From: Cryptomeria japonica
Lineage: Eukaryota; Streptophyta; Pinopsida; Cupressales; Cupressaceae
DNA: 64,000 nucleotides
Assembly: GCF_030272615.1 (NCBI RefSeq)
Contig: NC_081414.1
Span: forward strand, 3,845,501 to 3,909,500
Direction of reading: 5' to 3'
The notes below the pieces were generated by a model. The model worked only from the letters and a program-made list of their open reading frames with translations, had not been told where the DNA came from and made no database searches. How positions within the stretch are numbered: position 1 is the first letter of the stretch; every line of letters starts with the position of its first letter. Shown here in pieces: positions 24,801-39,200 of this stretch. Position numbers and translations under genes: made by a program.

Positions 24801-25438
24801 CTTTTCCAGTTGTCCACATCCTCAACAAGCCTAGAAGCAAACTTGCACTTGAGGTGGTTCATTTACAAGAGCTCTACGACCATTGAGGAAATGCTTCCTG
24901 CACTATTGACCAAGTTCCCTCCAACCCCACTTCTCGTGGGCATCAACATGACCGTAGCAACTCTTCCAGACGAGATGGCCTAAGAGATCGGCACTTTTGT
25001 GGCCTTGCTCCTCTATATTCCCAAGACTCTTGCTGATGGAGGATGGTTTATGCCATCACATCCACCATTTCTACGATGGAACATTGGTTGGCCAAGCACC
25101 AAGAAATTTCCTCATGCAACTTACCATCTCTCTACTCCACCACGAATTACCACCAAGAGAAAATACGAAAGATGGTGCTTGTTTGGGAGCCTATTAAGAA
25201 CTCTACCCTTGAGGATGTTTGGGATAAACCAAATGATAATAATCCTCCTCCACTAAGTGTGGCTCTAACTACGTAAGTTTGCTCGAAATTAAGCCCATTT
25301 GTTTTCTTTTCAATGTTCTCAAAGCTCAACCCTTATGTCTAGTGTCTCTCATGCATATCATTTTACCACCGTACCTTTTTGTGAATATTGTACTATTTTC
25401 TTTATATCAATGCAAAGTAGTAATCAAAAGAAAAAATT
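21890..25438 (+). pseudogene. LINE ORF2 (endonuclease end, RT, zf-RVT), decayed
   Basis: Read across frames on the plus strand, this is an L1-like plant LINE. The endonuclease end is near 21890. A linker follows (KEFFQALQA, YEKVFVGQDYSS). RT blocks are FSYEFYNTFYETMG (about 22625), INKGNIKFIPQIGN, LLNVSYKIIAKV (about 22810) and FVDVKTYITIDGQQSP (about 23085). The thumb region runs 23500-24300, and a zf-RVT-like end is at 24744-24870 (IPHLSCPF, SLKHLFQ). Many stops and frameshifts are present, and no intact polymerase box was seen. The 3' end is an A-rich AATCAAAAGAAAAAA at about 25423-25437. The 5' edge is approximate; no target duplication was found. Confidence 0.82.
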
Positions 25439-27061
25439 CCTAGCACATAAACATATTCCAATATTGAAATACATTGTGCAACAAAAAGAAACGATTAACA
25501 CTTTTAATCATCGATCCAATACCTCAAAGAAACCCCTTTGGTCTTGCAAAGCCAAAAATAAAAGAGATCTTACCCACCTCTATATTTGGTCCTCAAATAA
25601 CCAAACTTATGACAGGTTTATGGTAATCTTCCAAATTTGACATCGCTGACAGTTGAGAGATTACCGGACCTTAATTTGGGACCTATCACTTGAATCACCA
25701 ACACAAAGGACAACCCCTTGCACTTTAGATGGCCCAAAGTGAGGTTGAAAAAAAAAACCATATGTTCAAAGCGATCGGTTAACCATTGGTTTGCCGGCTT
25801 AATCATGGATTTGTTTGGATAATAACATGTCCAACGTGGACACAAAAACAAGGTTAGGCCTATGAACATTATTCTTGGGTCTGGTCAAATTTCAACTCTA
25901 CCCAATGGAAAAAATGCCGCGTTTAAGTGGTGTTCCATCTCTGTGCAAAAGTTTAATTGAATACTAATTGTGAACTTCAGCGGCCATATATTTTCATGTT
26001 TCTTCTCAACAAAAGAATCATGACATACACCATGGGGGAAGCCATCTCAAATCTATGAATTAAAATAAATTTCTGCAAAAACCAGATATTTATTTACCAT
26101 ATTCAGCTACAAGTAATTATAGTTAATGCAAAACTTTCAACCCAGTTTTTTAAGAGTGCTTCTTCCCTATTGTTACAGAATGGCAAGAAACAATCATTCA
26201 ACAGAACACAAAATACAAATTAACTTGATAAACAGAATTACTCACTTCAGGTTGCCAATCTCATGAACAGCCACTACACATCCTAGAAGATTTTGAAGTC
26301 TAATGTTGGTCTTCAAAATCAACATTAGACTTCAAAATCAACATTAGAACACAAAATACAAAAGGGACTGAAAGGTTTTAATCTTACATTAAGATTTGGA
26401 TGTCAATATGATATATCTGATCTTGGTAAACTTTAATCAAAAGACACTCGTCCACTAAGCTGCTATTTCTTATCAGAATTACTTTTAAGGGAATTTATAT
26501 TCACTTCAAGCAATAAGTCTCAGAAGCTATAAATCCAAGACTACATCTATATGGATATGTTTTTACACTTAAAGTCATTGACCATGTAGCAGGTAGTATA
26601 CCTTCCTTGCACCTTACTGTTATTGAGCATTCCTCTTAGATGCATGTCAAAAGCAATGTGTTCCAGGAACCGGTACACCTCTGCTCTCAGCCTTTCTTCA
26701 CAAAAGACCCCAAAATTGTACCCAATGGCTAAAACTGTCTGGCAATTTCACTTTCCATTGCCCCGCTGAAATTTTGAAGAAGACCCTCTAAAAAACATAA
26801 AATAATGCAGTTTCTTCCAAAAAAAAAAAAACGATGCCAACTAGTTTCACAAGAATTGAATTACATGGTGCATCCTTTGCTGACAAATATAAAATTCTCT
26901 ATAAATAAATGGTACAATTTCAAACCTAATGTTAGGGCAATCAAACACGTCGGTTACTAACTAAAACCAGCTGCAAGAACTCCAATATAATCAAGGAATC
27001 CTACAAAATATTGCCCCGGATACATAGATCCACATAAGATGTTGCTAAATCATGATACAAT
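25439..27061. other. 3' flank and presumed 3' UTR side of the TMEM87-like gene
   Basis: No coding frame. The part next to 27062 should hold the 3' UTR of the minus-strand gene. A small repeat at about 26298-26350 has TCTAATGTTG/CAACATTAGA arms with a duplicated CTTCAAAATCAACATTAGA, able to fold as a hairpin. An A-run lies at 26818-26831. The left part may include more LINE flank or unrecognised repeat. Confidence 0.5.
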
Positions 27062-27236
27062 TCATTCCCTTTTGTCCTCTTCCGTGTCATCATCCAAGCT
27101 GAAAACATCTGTGTTGACTGCCTTTCTTTCTTTCTTGTCTTGTTTTATGTCAGCATCTACAACCGATACTGCTGTTGTCAAAGCCAAGGCTTCCTCCTCA
27201 TCAAAATCTTCTCCAGCTTCTTCTGAGTAAGCATAC
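27062..27236 (-). CDS. TMEM87-like exon 5 (acidic cytosolic tail and stop)
   Basis: The acceptor GGAAAACAG|G completes an Arg codon, then YAYSEEAGEDFDEEEALAL and a charged tail ending EEDKRE with stop TGA at 27064-27062. Confidence 0.92.
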
Positions 27237-30200
27237 CTGTTTTCCACCAAATTGGGCCCTTTCATTAGTAGACAGACAAGCACCAAGCCTGCTTACTTTT
27301 AATCGATACTGAATATTTTGAGTTTGTAATTTTCATCTGCTTTAAGATTCTAAAGACAACAAAATGTAGAACATGCTAATTAAATAAACAAGCCTGAAAG
27401 CATCTTACCGCATTGAATTTTGAGATGGAGCCCAAAGAATGCAGAGGACACAAAGCAGACCAAAAGAAAGTAGGTGCCAAAAAGCACTAATCACCCAAGC
27501 ACTTTGCCAATGCTCACTGAAAGGATCTGTTGCCTTAAAATAAAGCTGTAACAGAGCATATGGAACTTAGTCAAGCATATTCAAGACTTTTTAAATAAAG
27601 AATGCAGTGGAAAAGAGTGAGAAAATATCATTAAACCAGATTTCTTATATAGTATTTTTTTTAAATGCCAAGTAACTAGCTGATTGTTTTCTCCAAATCC
27701 AAACCCAAATCCAACTCTAAGTCAAAAATCAGCTTGCCAAGTATTCATCAAGTCTTCAAATAACACCATGATTTCAATCAAATATTATAATTTAAGTAGG
27801 AAATCTTATACTTAGTTCCGCAGAGAATTTAGCCTCGCGAAGCTTAAAATGAATATTTATCTAAAAGAGAAGCCAAATGCTTGCCCACCCTGCACACTCA
27901 GACCAATTTAACGAAAAAAAGAAAACGCAGCTACTGTGATCATATATTAATGTCCGTGTATATGTTTGTAATGTATAACAACAAACACTTAACACTGCTA
28001 TGAATATACTTTTTATTTGAATGTCCATTTTTTACTGTCTAAAAATAACTATACATGCATAGCTATGATTCTCTATAAGAAAAATATGAATGATAGTCTT
28101 ACGTGCTCAGTTATCTCCACCAGAATCAATGGTCACATGTTCGTTAGTTTCAAACTTTCAATAAAACTCTAAGACGATACCTTTCTTATAGATATTTTAT
28201 GATATTTTGTGTCCTGTAGTCTCTTTATCACAGAAAAATTAACTCTCTATATTGCCAGCTGTTGAAATGTCAATGCCTGTGTGTGTGCATGTACAGTCAC
28301 ACATTGCTCATCATGTATAATACCAAAAACCTAATATTTGAAATAAGAAGCACAGTAGCTTACATTACCAAAAATTTAAAAAGATATGCCTTTAATCGAC
28401 TTAAATTTCACAAGATTCTATGTTCCTCGGTTCTTACCTTTAGAATGTATGAGTGGATAAAGAATGAGGATCGTGAAATGGATGTCCTATCAATGATGTT
28501 TCTAAAATCCGGTAACAAGAGCATTTGGTATACCAAATACCAAAAGGCCACTCCAGGAAATAAAGTGTCAGTATATTATACAAGAAAATTGAAGAAGAAT
28601 GGGAAGTTATATGACTTTAATATTGCTAATAAAACATTCAGATTTCACTTAAAGGTGGGAGAAGTAACAAGTGAATGGAATGTTGGTATTAGAGGAATGC
28701 TTACACGTGGCAAAGAAGATTGACTATACTTCCATCGATCGGGTACAGGGCAGAAGAGCTGGCATAATATTGGGAAATGCATGGCTAGTGTTGGTGAATG
28801 CCAAATGCAATTTTAAGTTATCATGAATGAAATTTTTGCAACATACAGAAGACTGGTTGTGTTTGGTATCAAAGTAGATCCAATCACTTGTAGCATAATC
28901 ATGAATAGCCTGTAAAAAGAAGGTACAAAGCAGGGAACGAACAAGAAAACAATGGTTGATGAAAACTCTTAAATTGGATGACTGGTATTAGTACTGTGAA
29001 AAGCTATGAGAACTGGTTAAGGATTGCATACTGAGATCTTTATAGTGCAATGGCAAAGTGCTAATGCGATCAACTATATAAGGTGTCAGCAGGGAAAGGC
29101 AGTAAACTGTTCAACCTTCAATTAAACAAAAAGGAGACGCAAAGAAGAATAAGGCAAACTATCTCCAGAGTGCAGCAAGTAATGAGAGTATTCAGTGTCC
29201 AGACTCATCGGTATATACAAATTGTGAATTTTCTTGATGTGCAGGCTGTGGTTTTGCCATTGATTCCAAGTGTAAGTAAAGTGGAAGCAAAGGTAGCCAC
29301 ATTAGCAGTAATTTTGTTGAAGAAAGAAATACAAATAAAATTCAATTAGGATATCTTAAATGTTCAATTGACAAAATAAGTGATCCCAGGGAAAGTATGG
29401 AAGTTCAAGGCTATGTGAAAAATATCCTCAACAAAGGGTGCTTTGTAATTCCTTCACACCATTAAATGCAAGAGTTCTTTTATCTAATTTGACTGATACA
29501 GAATATGAAAATCTGCATGAAGATCTTCCACCAAGGATGCTTGTTAAAGGGAGTGTGGATCATGTCTCTAGTCAAGCAGAGAATTTATTTAATCAAGTTA
29601 CCAATCCCTCTCTGGCTTGGTAAGTGTTGACGTGGCTAAAGTCGCATCGCTGCAACTCTATCCGGCCAACGCAGAATAGAATGATCTCGCCGACTTTCCT
29701 ATCCTCTCTTGTATAAGGAAGCCCTAATGCTGTTTTTAATCGATCAAAGGGGACAACCTCAAGGTTCCAAATGTTAGTTCTTGACTACGGGATAACTCAA
29801 CGGTCGATGTGTTTTGCTGGGAGCAGAAGGGGTCTTACGTTTTGCAACAAGCTGGTTTGCTGCGATTCTCGAACTAAGAAATATAAGCAAAAGAGAAGGG
29901 TTTAGGAAACCTAAAATTAACCAGGCTGGTATGCAGGTAGATGGATTCAACATAACCAATCCCTGCTTGGCCAAAATGGCTCACAACTTCGCAGGAACGA
30001 TGCAATCTTCAAGGGGATTCGGAAGATTTTCAAACTGCAGGAGCATGGCTAAACACCCAATTCTAGCGCAGCTCAGACGGAGGACACCTGCAATTGAACT
30101 AAGCACGATTTCAAGGCTCGGACTAACCATACACAAGAATACACAATCAACATATCTTCAATGGTATGAGCCCGAATCCATCAAATACCTACACACCAAA

Positions 30201-33200
30201 AGATCTATCTAAAATGCTGAAAGAAACCATGCAAACAGACTAAAACCAAGATGATAAACACCAAATCAATGTCCATTATATTGATTCTAGCTGCCTATTA
30301 CAACAATTTTTGCAGCATCTTTATGCTACTCTCTAAAATTTAACCTTCTACAATCTAACCTATTATAACTACCTAAAAATCTAACCATCTAACAATCTAA
30401 ATAGAGTCTAACCCTTTACAAAGAGAGGCATCCTACCTTTTATAGAATTTACAATACGAATCGATGGGCAGGATTGATTGCATCCAAGGGCCCTGGTCTG
30501 CCTTCTAGAAGCATGGCAGCTTTAACCCATGCCTACTCAATTCTCAATTATCCCTTCAACCATTATCTCAAATGACTACAACTGTTTGGCATTAATTCGG
30601 TCCTCCTGGTGGTTGGAAATAGTTGTCCACAATTGACATGTTTCCCCTTTGTTTTAAAATATCTTAAGTGGGACCCACAAGCAGCTTTACATTAAACAAT
30701 TTCAATTTTTTAAACTGAATTTCTGGAATTTCTTCCAGCAGTGTATCCTTCTGGGAATGCGCATTTGCTGCATTCTGAATGTTCTTCGGTCTTTGGTCTC
30801 GGTGGTGGACTTCAACTTGGGGTCCAGCAGCATGCTTCCCTATGCTTGGTTCCGATCTCGCGCTCTTGTATCTTCTTCTCCAGCTTCCAGCGCCTGGCTT
30901 TGTCTTGTGTTAAGACGTCACTTTAGCTCCTCCTGATGTCGTTTTCCTGGGAACAATCAGTTTCACCTTTAAGCAATCAATTTGAAAAATTAATTTGACA
31001 AATATTAAATTTCATTTAACGTCTCGCTTCGTCTCGATGGAATTCGGGCTTGAGAAGCTCTTTGTGAGATGTATCTTTTAAATGTCTCTCCTCAAACATG
31101 AAATCCGATCCTTCGTCTTGATTCGCTCTCCAACTTAGACGAAATTTAGGCCTGAGAGGTGAACAACGAGATGTTAAGTTCAATTTCAAACGCTTCACCT
31201 AAAATGTGAGATTTCGGTTTTCCATTTTAACACCACTTTTACTTCTGAAATTCACACCCTTTGATCAAAACGTGCGATCTAACCTTGTAATCACCTGAGT
31301 CTTGGACTTTCGGGTAGTTGAAGTCTTTTGCAAGATTTTATTTTCAATGATTATTATGAATCCCCTCCAAATTTCGGCCCTTTTGGCCAAGATGTGAGAC
31401 TTTCTATTAAAACGTCTTTTCTCCCTTTTGAAAGTTTCGGACCAAAAGGATAAAATTCCTCACAACTTTGGGATTCTTAGGGGAAACTTGAGATTATAGC
31501 TCAATGGTTGAAGTGCCTTTGTTGAAGCTTTTCGGCATTTGAGAGGATTGGCGAATTTGGACGTTCTTCACCTTTTTGGCTTAGGAGGAGATTTTGCGAG
31601 TTTTGTATTGATTTCCAATTTCGGCCCTTAAGTCGACTTTGTGAGCTTTATCTTGCATTTCAGCCTACTTAGCCGATTTGTGAGACTCGGTTTTGCTTAG
31701 ACGCCCTCCTTCCTTTTTTAAATTTCGACTTGTGAGAGGATTTTGAATTTACCCTTTATTTCACCTTTTCGGGCTATTGAGCCTTTCTTCAAACATGATT
31801 TTATCTTAAGTCTATTTCGGGTTTTATTGTGCGATTTTGGACTCTTTAGTCATTTTCAGCTCAATGAGAAATTTTGTGAGTTTCTTTTATACTATTTCAG
31901 CCTTTAAACCTTTTTGAGAGCCTTGTCTTACATTTCGGCTTTAGAAGCCGATTTGAAAGTCTTAAGTTGTAATTCGGCCTCTGAGGTTAAAATGCAAACT
32001 TGATGTCCTTCTTGCTTTTCGACTTATGAGACCATATTGGGCGATTTACAGGCTTGAATGATTTTCGAGCTATGAAGGATGTTTGTGCGATTTAGACCTG
32101 GCTATAGGTTTTCAGTCATGAAGCCTATTCTGCACGATTTTCATTTTAGTTAATCAAAATAATCAACAACATAAACCTCATTATATGAAAGGTAATAATA
32201 ATGGTAGTTCATCTCGTCATGCATTTACATGTACTTATAATGTTTCTTAACCACTTGAGTGGATTATCGATTCTGGTGCATCTCAGCATGTTACTTCTCA
32301 TAAAGAATGTTTTGAATCTTTGCATCCTGATACTTCTAATATTCTTGTTCAATTAGCTAATAATCATAGTTTCACTTTAGACGCCCTCCTCTTGTCATAA
32401 AACTCGGGCATTATAGAGGAAATGCAAGATTTTTGGGGGCCTTTGTGTTTTCGGCCCTAGGGGCTCATCTTGTGTGATTTTATTGCTAGTGATTTTTGGC
32501 CTAGAAAGCCATTCTGCGGGCTTTTGAGCTTCATTCTTTTCGGCCTACTGAAGATTATCGTGCGAACTTGTGTTCTTTGTTTATCTTCTATCAAAATGAG
32601 TTACAATGCCGACTTCCTTTGCTCCATTTTCGGCTTATGGGCTCCTTTGAAGATTTTGGGATTCTCTATTGAACGATCTTTGCTTTTACAAAAATCGGCC
32701 ATTTCAAAGAAAATGCACAATTTTTTCTATTCGCCTTCCACAGGACTCGGCTCCCCTAGGGTGAATGTGAATTTTAAATTTCAAACTTAATCCATTTCGG
32801 GCCTTATGAAGGATTCGCACGATATTACCTTCTTTTTGTTTTAAACGCCCATTTTCTTTGTTTCAAAACTCGGGTATTTTTGGTGGCTTTCAAAGCCTGA
32901 ACCTTTCAACGACCCTCCCTCTCTCATGGATTTCGGGCTTTAGGAGGCATTTGCAGAGGTCAGGTTTGAAAGTGCAGCTGTGATCTACCTCGCTTAAACG
33001 CCTCCCTCTCCTTTTCTTCCGAGCAGTGGGGGTCCCCTGTCACGGACGGGGTGTGTGTGCAATACACACAATAGTAAGTAATAAACAAAATGTCCCAAAA
33101 ATGTATATCTACGGTCACCATAAGCAAACTGTTCAACGTGATGCAGTGACAGTCAAATGGCCATCAAAATTTAACAAAGGCTCAACTTTATCATGAAGTC

Positions 33201-36200
33201 AGTTTATTAGAGTTTGTAAAACATTTTCTTTAATGAGTTGAAACATGCACACATTCATAAAAAGCACTTCGTAATATTTTAATCATTTTGTAAAGTCTTA
33301 AAAATTGATGATTATGAATCGGTTACAAGTCAGTTATGGGCTGGGAGACTATAAAGGCAATGTTTTCAAATGTGAAAGGGTTCTATTTTCCTGAAGAATT
33401 CCAATTTTCTTGTAGTTCTTTTGCTGTTCAGGGAACTGAAGGAAAAACAGAGAACATTCTGGTTTCAGACTTTGTACAGAGGTGTTTAAGGAGTTGTGTA
33501 GCTTCATAAAGATAATAGAGAAAACATTTGAATTGTATGTTTTGGATGTTCTTCGGTGCAAAGATGAAAAACTCTTACTCGGCAATAACTCTTTTGGCCC
33601 AAATTTTTTGATAACTTGGGACTCAGCAAAAAATTGGGAAAAAATTGACAAAAATTCGGCAAATTTATTGAACATTTGAAAATACATTTCTTAAAATATT
33701 CTTGAAAAACACACATATACACTGAATTTGTAGAATATATTACTGTTTTCCATCATATATAAATCAAAGTTTGAGTTAAATACATATCATATACCAAAAA
33801 GTAAGTGCAACCTCTAAATGAATTTGAGTTCAATACATATTATAGAGGATTTGCATTCCTTGAATCTCCTTTTTGTAGAATTAAAGTTCTCCTTGACTTC
33901 ACATCTTCCATAAAATAAATACTTTGTTCAATAGCTGGCATTGGCATGTGCACACAAAACCTTTCAAATTTTCAGCTTCTCATACACATTGATGAACTTT
34001 GTCAGCCTTCACAACATACCTTCAGCTTCAAGAACATGGTTCAAGAAGCATGAGACTTCCACATTAAACTAGCATATCATGCAAAAACAGGATACTGAAG
34101 TTTTCCTCACATACACCCAAAGGATTCACATTCTTCCCACAGAGATGCTACATCCCTTGAAGGCACCTATTTTTAACTTCTTGTGGATAGGTACACAGTT
34201 ACACTAATTGCTTCGCAAAAGGCGAGGTGCAAGGTTATGTAATCAATTGCATGATAGTATTCAGTAAAAGAATACCCAACAAATCATTACTACAGATTTA
34301 TTCGAGTTCTTCTCTCAATTTTTTCCCCGAAGTTTTTTGCAGACTAAATCATTGCCATAAATGACTCACGATAGATCAGGAGTTACACAATTTTTTGCAG
34401 ATTTTTTCATCTATGCTTCACTGTTATGATTACTGATTTTATGTATGTTAAACTGGTAATTCCTCTATGTCATTGTGGTAAACCATTGGTTATCTATTGG
34501 AGCACTTACAATCTGTGCAACATGTGCAAATAAATTTAGTCATAATCTTGGTATCTTGGTTTGAATGCATTGACATAGCCTATCTCAGTTTGCATGTCAT
34601 TTCTCATTGTTGTCACAGTATCATTCTCATTATTGTTTTCCTTCATCAAATGTATTTGGGAATGTGCATTCTAGTTTTGTGATGAATCTTCTTTCTGTTT
34701 AAGTTTGTGAAATCCTAGTTAGTATTTGTGTGCCTACGATTAGAGGTTCTATTTGTCATCTTTCTTTAGTTTTTCCCTTTCACCTTTCAGTATTTTTAGT
34801 TAAAATACCTCAAAAACCCCAAATTTTATCATACGAGAAAGCTGCCCCTATCAAATGCAGAGGACGACCACTATTTCATAGCGATCTCCCCAACTATTGG
34901 AACAGTTGCCACTGCTCTTCGAACAAACAAAGTCATTATTGGAGATCCGAGATACAATCACAGTGACAAATTTGTTTACCAACAATTTGTTTCTATATCT
35001 AGATTGAGTAAAACAAATTTGTTATTCAGATCCACTTGCTACTAAAACCATCCATGAACCATGGATGACCTCACTTGCTCCTGGCCACAAAACCAGATAA
35101 AAATTGTTATCAACAACAAAAACTTATCACAAATATATTGTGTTTGTGATAGGGCTGCATTCAAGTGATTTGTTCTCCTCCTACCTCATTAACAAATGGG
35201 TGCACGAAATATCATTTCAATTATTCGTACCGCTCAACCTGAGGAAACTGTAAAAAATACCTTTTTTTTTCAATATATTTTATTCATCCATATGAATATT
35301 AGGCAAATCTAAACAGTTTTCTATTCATGTTTTGAAGTTCACTGAATTCCGAACATCATGGCCAAAATTCGGTGAGCCCTGTGACTTAGATATTTAGTGA
35401 TACTTGTATAATCTCTTACACTGAAAAATCTCATAATTTGACATAGGACCATCAAAACAATGTGAGTGCTCTATACAATTAAGTGCCTTGGGGAATAGAT
35501 ATAGCAATATGATTTGACCACTATGATGACAAATTCTCCGGTTAGCATAGACTCTTTTAACAAAATAGTAAACAACAAAAAGCAAGCATATTAAGCACTA
35601 CTACATCCCTCATGGTTATTATGTATCATAGTAAATATAAATCTATTATAGAACAAAACTAAGAGTCATCAAGAATATTAAGCACTACCCCATCCTATAT
35701 AGTTTAATATATTACTATAAAGATAGATCCATTTTAGAACAGAGATAAAATCATCTAGACTTTATCGTATCTGATGAAAGCCAGCTTAAAAAGAGTGTGT
35801 TAAGAAAAAAAAATTTAAAAATTCCTTTCTATATAAACATGGTAAGATCTACATGCAAAAGCAGGTTTAGCACATAGACTGTAAATTGGGGAGTAAAAAA
35901 CCGGGATTAGCATCCCACTCCAGTACAAATGAAAAAGGCAACAAACACTTAAAAGAATAATCACAAACTTGGACTTGACTTGGGCTCAGCAAACACCAAA
36001 TTTAAAAACTTCGGCAACTTAAAAAAATACTTAAATTCAAATCTAAGCATTCACATGTTTCTCCTACAGACTCACCAAAACTCATCTCCTGCAACTCACA
36101 AGTCAAACCTGCAAAAGCTCATGTGACCAAAACAAAAGAGTACTCTGCAAATTTCAATCTATGCTTCAGAGTGCATGTAAATAGGAGGCCCACAAATAAT

Positions 36201-39200
36201 ACACCTTTCAGAACAAACAATACAAATTCTAATTTCTGCATGATGCAGTCAGCTAATTAACAGTTCTGTTGGTCATATTATAAGATATCAAAAAGCAGAG
36301 GTGTTATTAATTAATAGGGATGTTGATGATTTTTTAGTTTTCATTGACCCATGAGACTAAGAAGGCCTTGCTGTCGGACCTTTTTTATACCTAAAATCAT
36401 CATAAGGAAGAGATCAGTAATGGTCCCAAAAATATGAATAGGGAAAAAAAATTTAAATGAGAATATAACAAAAGATTTTATTTTAGGGTTTAGTATTTCA
36501 TAATCTAGGTACAAGATTTGCAATCATTATATGAAACTAGGGATATACTTGTCAACGAATATGGAATGTGAGAAATATTTGGTGATCGTCCCAATTCCTC
36601 ACAATTAATAAAAATAAGCTAGTGGTTTAACTTTTTACATTAATGAAACTAATAAGGATGGCATATAATGCAACCATTGCCAAACCTGATATACTACTTT
36701 AATACAGTATTTTGCTCACATTTGAATGCATCTAATTCTATATTCAATCATACTGATGATCACCAGGCTCTTTTTGATTCTCATGAAAAGTTGTTCCTGA
36801 TCCTAGTGAGAGCAGAATAAATGACATTAAATAGTTTATCTTCTCAATCCCATTCAAATTACAATGTTAACAGCTCTGCTCTTCCCAAAGGTATTCAATG
36901 CTTGCTTCAACAGCTAGTTTATTTTATAGATTGTGTGCCTTAGTTCTAATTTTTGCAATGTTTGCTCTCGTTTTCAAGCTGATAAATTTAAGAAGAGTTT
37001 TGGTTCAGCAATTAATGATTGATTACGTCTTTCTAGTATATTGAACTTTTTTCTTGTTAGTAATCTCTTCAATGTTCCAAATCTTTTATTTGAACTTTGT
37101 GGGCATGGATGTCTAAATTTTGAATTTTCCAAATATCATAACTTGTTCAAATTCTTCTATATCTCAATAATAAATCCAAACATTTGAACCACTCCTTAGG
37201 CTCAATGAGGATCAATTAAAGTAGAATAGGGGACCCTCCAGAACTACTGGAGGCTTACCTCCCTTCAGGCTGGCCCAGATGTTGGGGCATTAAAAAAGGT
37301 TGCATGGATGTGAATGTACAAAATACATCAAATTTGGATATGTAGTACCCAGTGCATTGGTGAAGATGAAACTTGTTTAGGTACATGCACACTCAAAACC
37401 TGGGTACAACCCCGTATAGATGAGAGCAGTAAACCCATTGATGCTACATGTCAGTGAAAAGTTATCCTCCATATTCTACCACTAAAAAAAAATCCCTCAC
37501 TTGCATACCAGCTCGGTAACCACTACAGATTGGGCTACAGGGTTCAGGTACACTGTTATCTTTTGGACTCCACGTGTGGTACAGCTTGGGAATATCCATA
37601 GAAAAAATATAAAAAACATAAAACTGGTTCACAAAATATAAAATTAACCATAATATCAAATGTAACATACATAAAGATAACAAAAAATAACATTGCATCA
37701 CTAATGATTGATAAATCAATATATAAATTAAGCTAAGTTGCCGGTTCGGGTTCGGGTTCGAAGAACCCGGTACGCCGGTACGGCAAAATTTTGAAAAGGG
37801 GTTTGGGTTCGTTTGGGTTCGTTAGTACAAAAACATGTAAATTTATATATATATATATATTATATATATATATATCAAAGCCTATAAGCATGAATTAAAA
37901 TATGCATGTCACATAGCATCATATGAACAACAAAACAAACATAAACTTGTAATCATAGCATCATGATCATACCATAATTGATAATAGCATCATATACATC
38001 AAGTTTAATATCAAAATGACAAAATATTCAAGTATCATTGTTTCAACTTTCAAAAATATAAACTTAAAAGTTTAATCATCAAATGGATCATCTAATTCTT
38101 CATCCTCCTCCTCCTCCTCCTCCTCATCCTCATTGACATTGACATTACATGAGCCAATGCCACTTGCACTTGCACTATAAGTTGGCTCAATTTCCGAGTC
38201 ATCAAGTGTCAATGCAAGAAGCTGAGAACCAGGAGCATCCAAATCAGTATGCTCTGGCTCTATATCCCACATCTTTGTTTCCCCTTGTGTGTAGTCATGT
38301 TGTTTGTGTGAAAGAAGACGTAGGTTGGAATGCACATATACTAAATTCTCCGCTCTTTTTGATAGCAGCCTATTGCGCTTTACTGAGTGGATGAAAGAGT
38401 ATGTGCTCCAATTTCTTTCTGAAGCAGATGAACTAGCAACCTATGAAGACAAAGTAAACAATTAAAGTTATACATTAATAAAAATAAAATTACTAGCAAC
38501 CTATGAAGACAAAGTAAACTATAAATAAACTAAAACTTGTAAATTAAAAATTTTAATTAATTAAACTTACTTGTGATAAAACTTTTATAGCGAGGGGTTG
38601 TAGGTGTTGGAAGCATGTGCCATGGAAGTACCACCAGCTATGAGCATCTTTCTTGGATCTATGACGAAGTGCATCAACACTTAGACCATTCCCATTTGCG
38701 AATTCTATGAACTCATTTGTAACAACATCTCGCAAATCATCATCGGGATATAGTCTAAGAAATGCTGCCTTATACCCATCAGATACTTCTAGATCTCTCC
38801 ATGGTGGAATCCTTCCTGGTTTATCAAGAAACTGATTGCTATAGTACTTAGGTGTCAAGGCATAGGCAAGAAGGTGCAAAGGAGTGGTCATCTTATTCCA
38901 CCTCTCTACAATAATTAATTCCAGTTCTTTGAAGAATTTCTCCTGAGGATCATTCTCTTTTTCATTTATAGTGAACTTTATTTTTTCAAGCATTGAATCA
39001 ATGCCATCATAAATCTCACCTATGCAAGGCCTATCCATGTCTGTATAGCGAATCATGCTCATGATGGGCTCAGTGATACTTAGGAGATATGTAACAAGAT
39101 CCCACCATTTCTCATCCAATATTCTATCCCTAATTTTTCCTGCCCTCTCAGTGCTACTTTGCTTCCATACAGTCCAATTGGTGCTGATCACCATATTGCA

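Noticed and set aside
28850-28960. PPR-like text (FGIKVDPITCSIIMNSL)
   Set aside because: Only one motif-length match before a stop, with no neighbouring repeats; too weak to call.
29813-30212. 132-residue plus-strand frame
   Set aside because: No recognisable domain, lies inside LTR-like sequence, and has no splice or family support.
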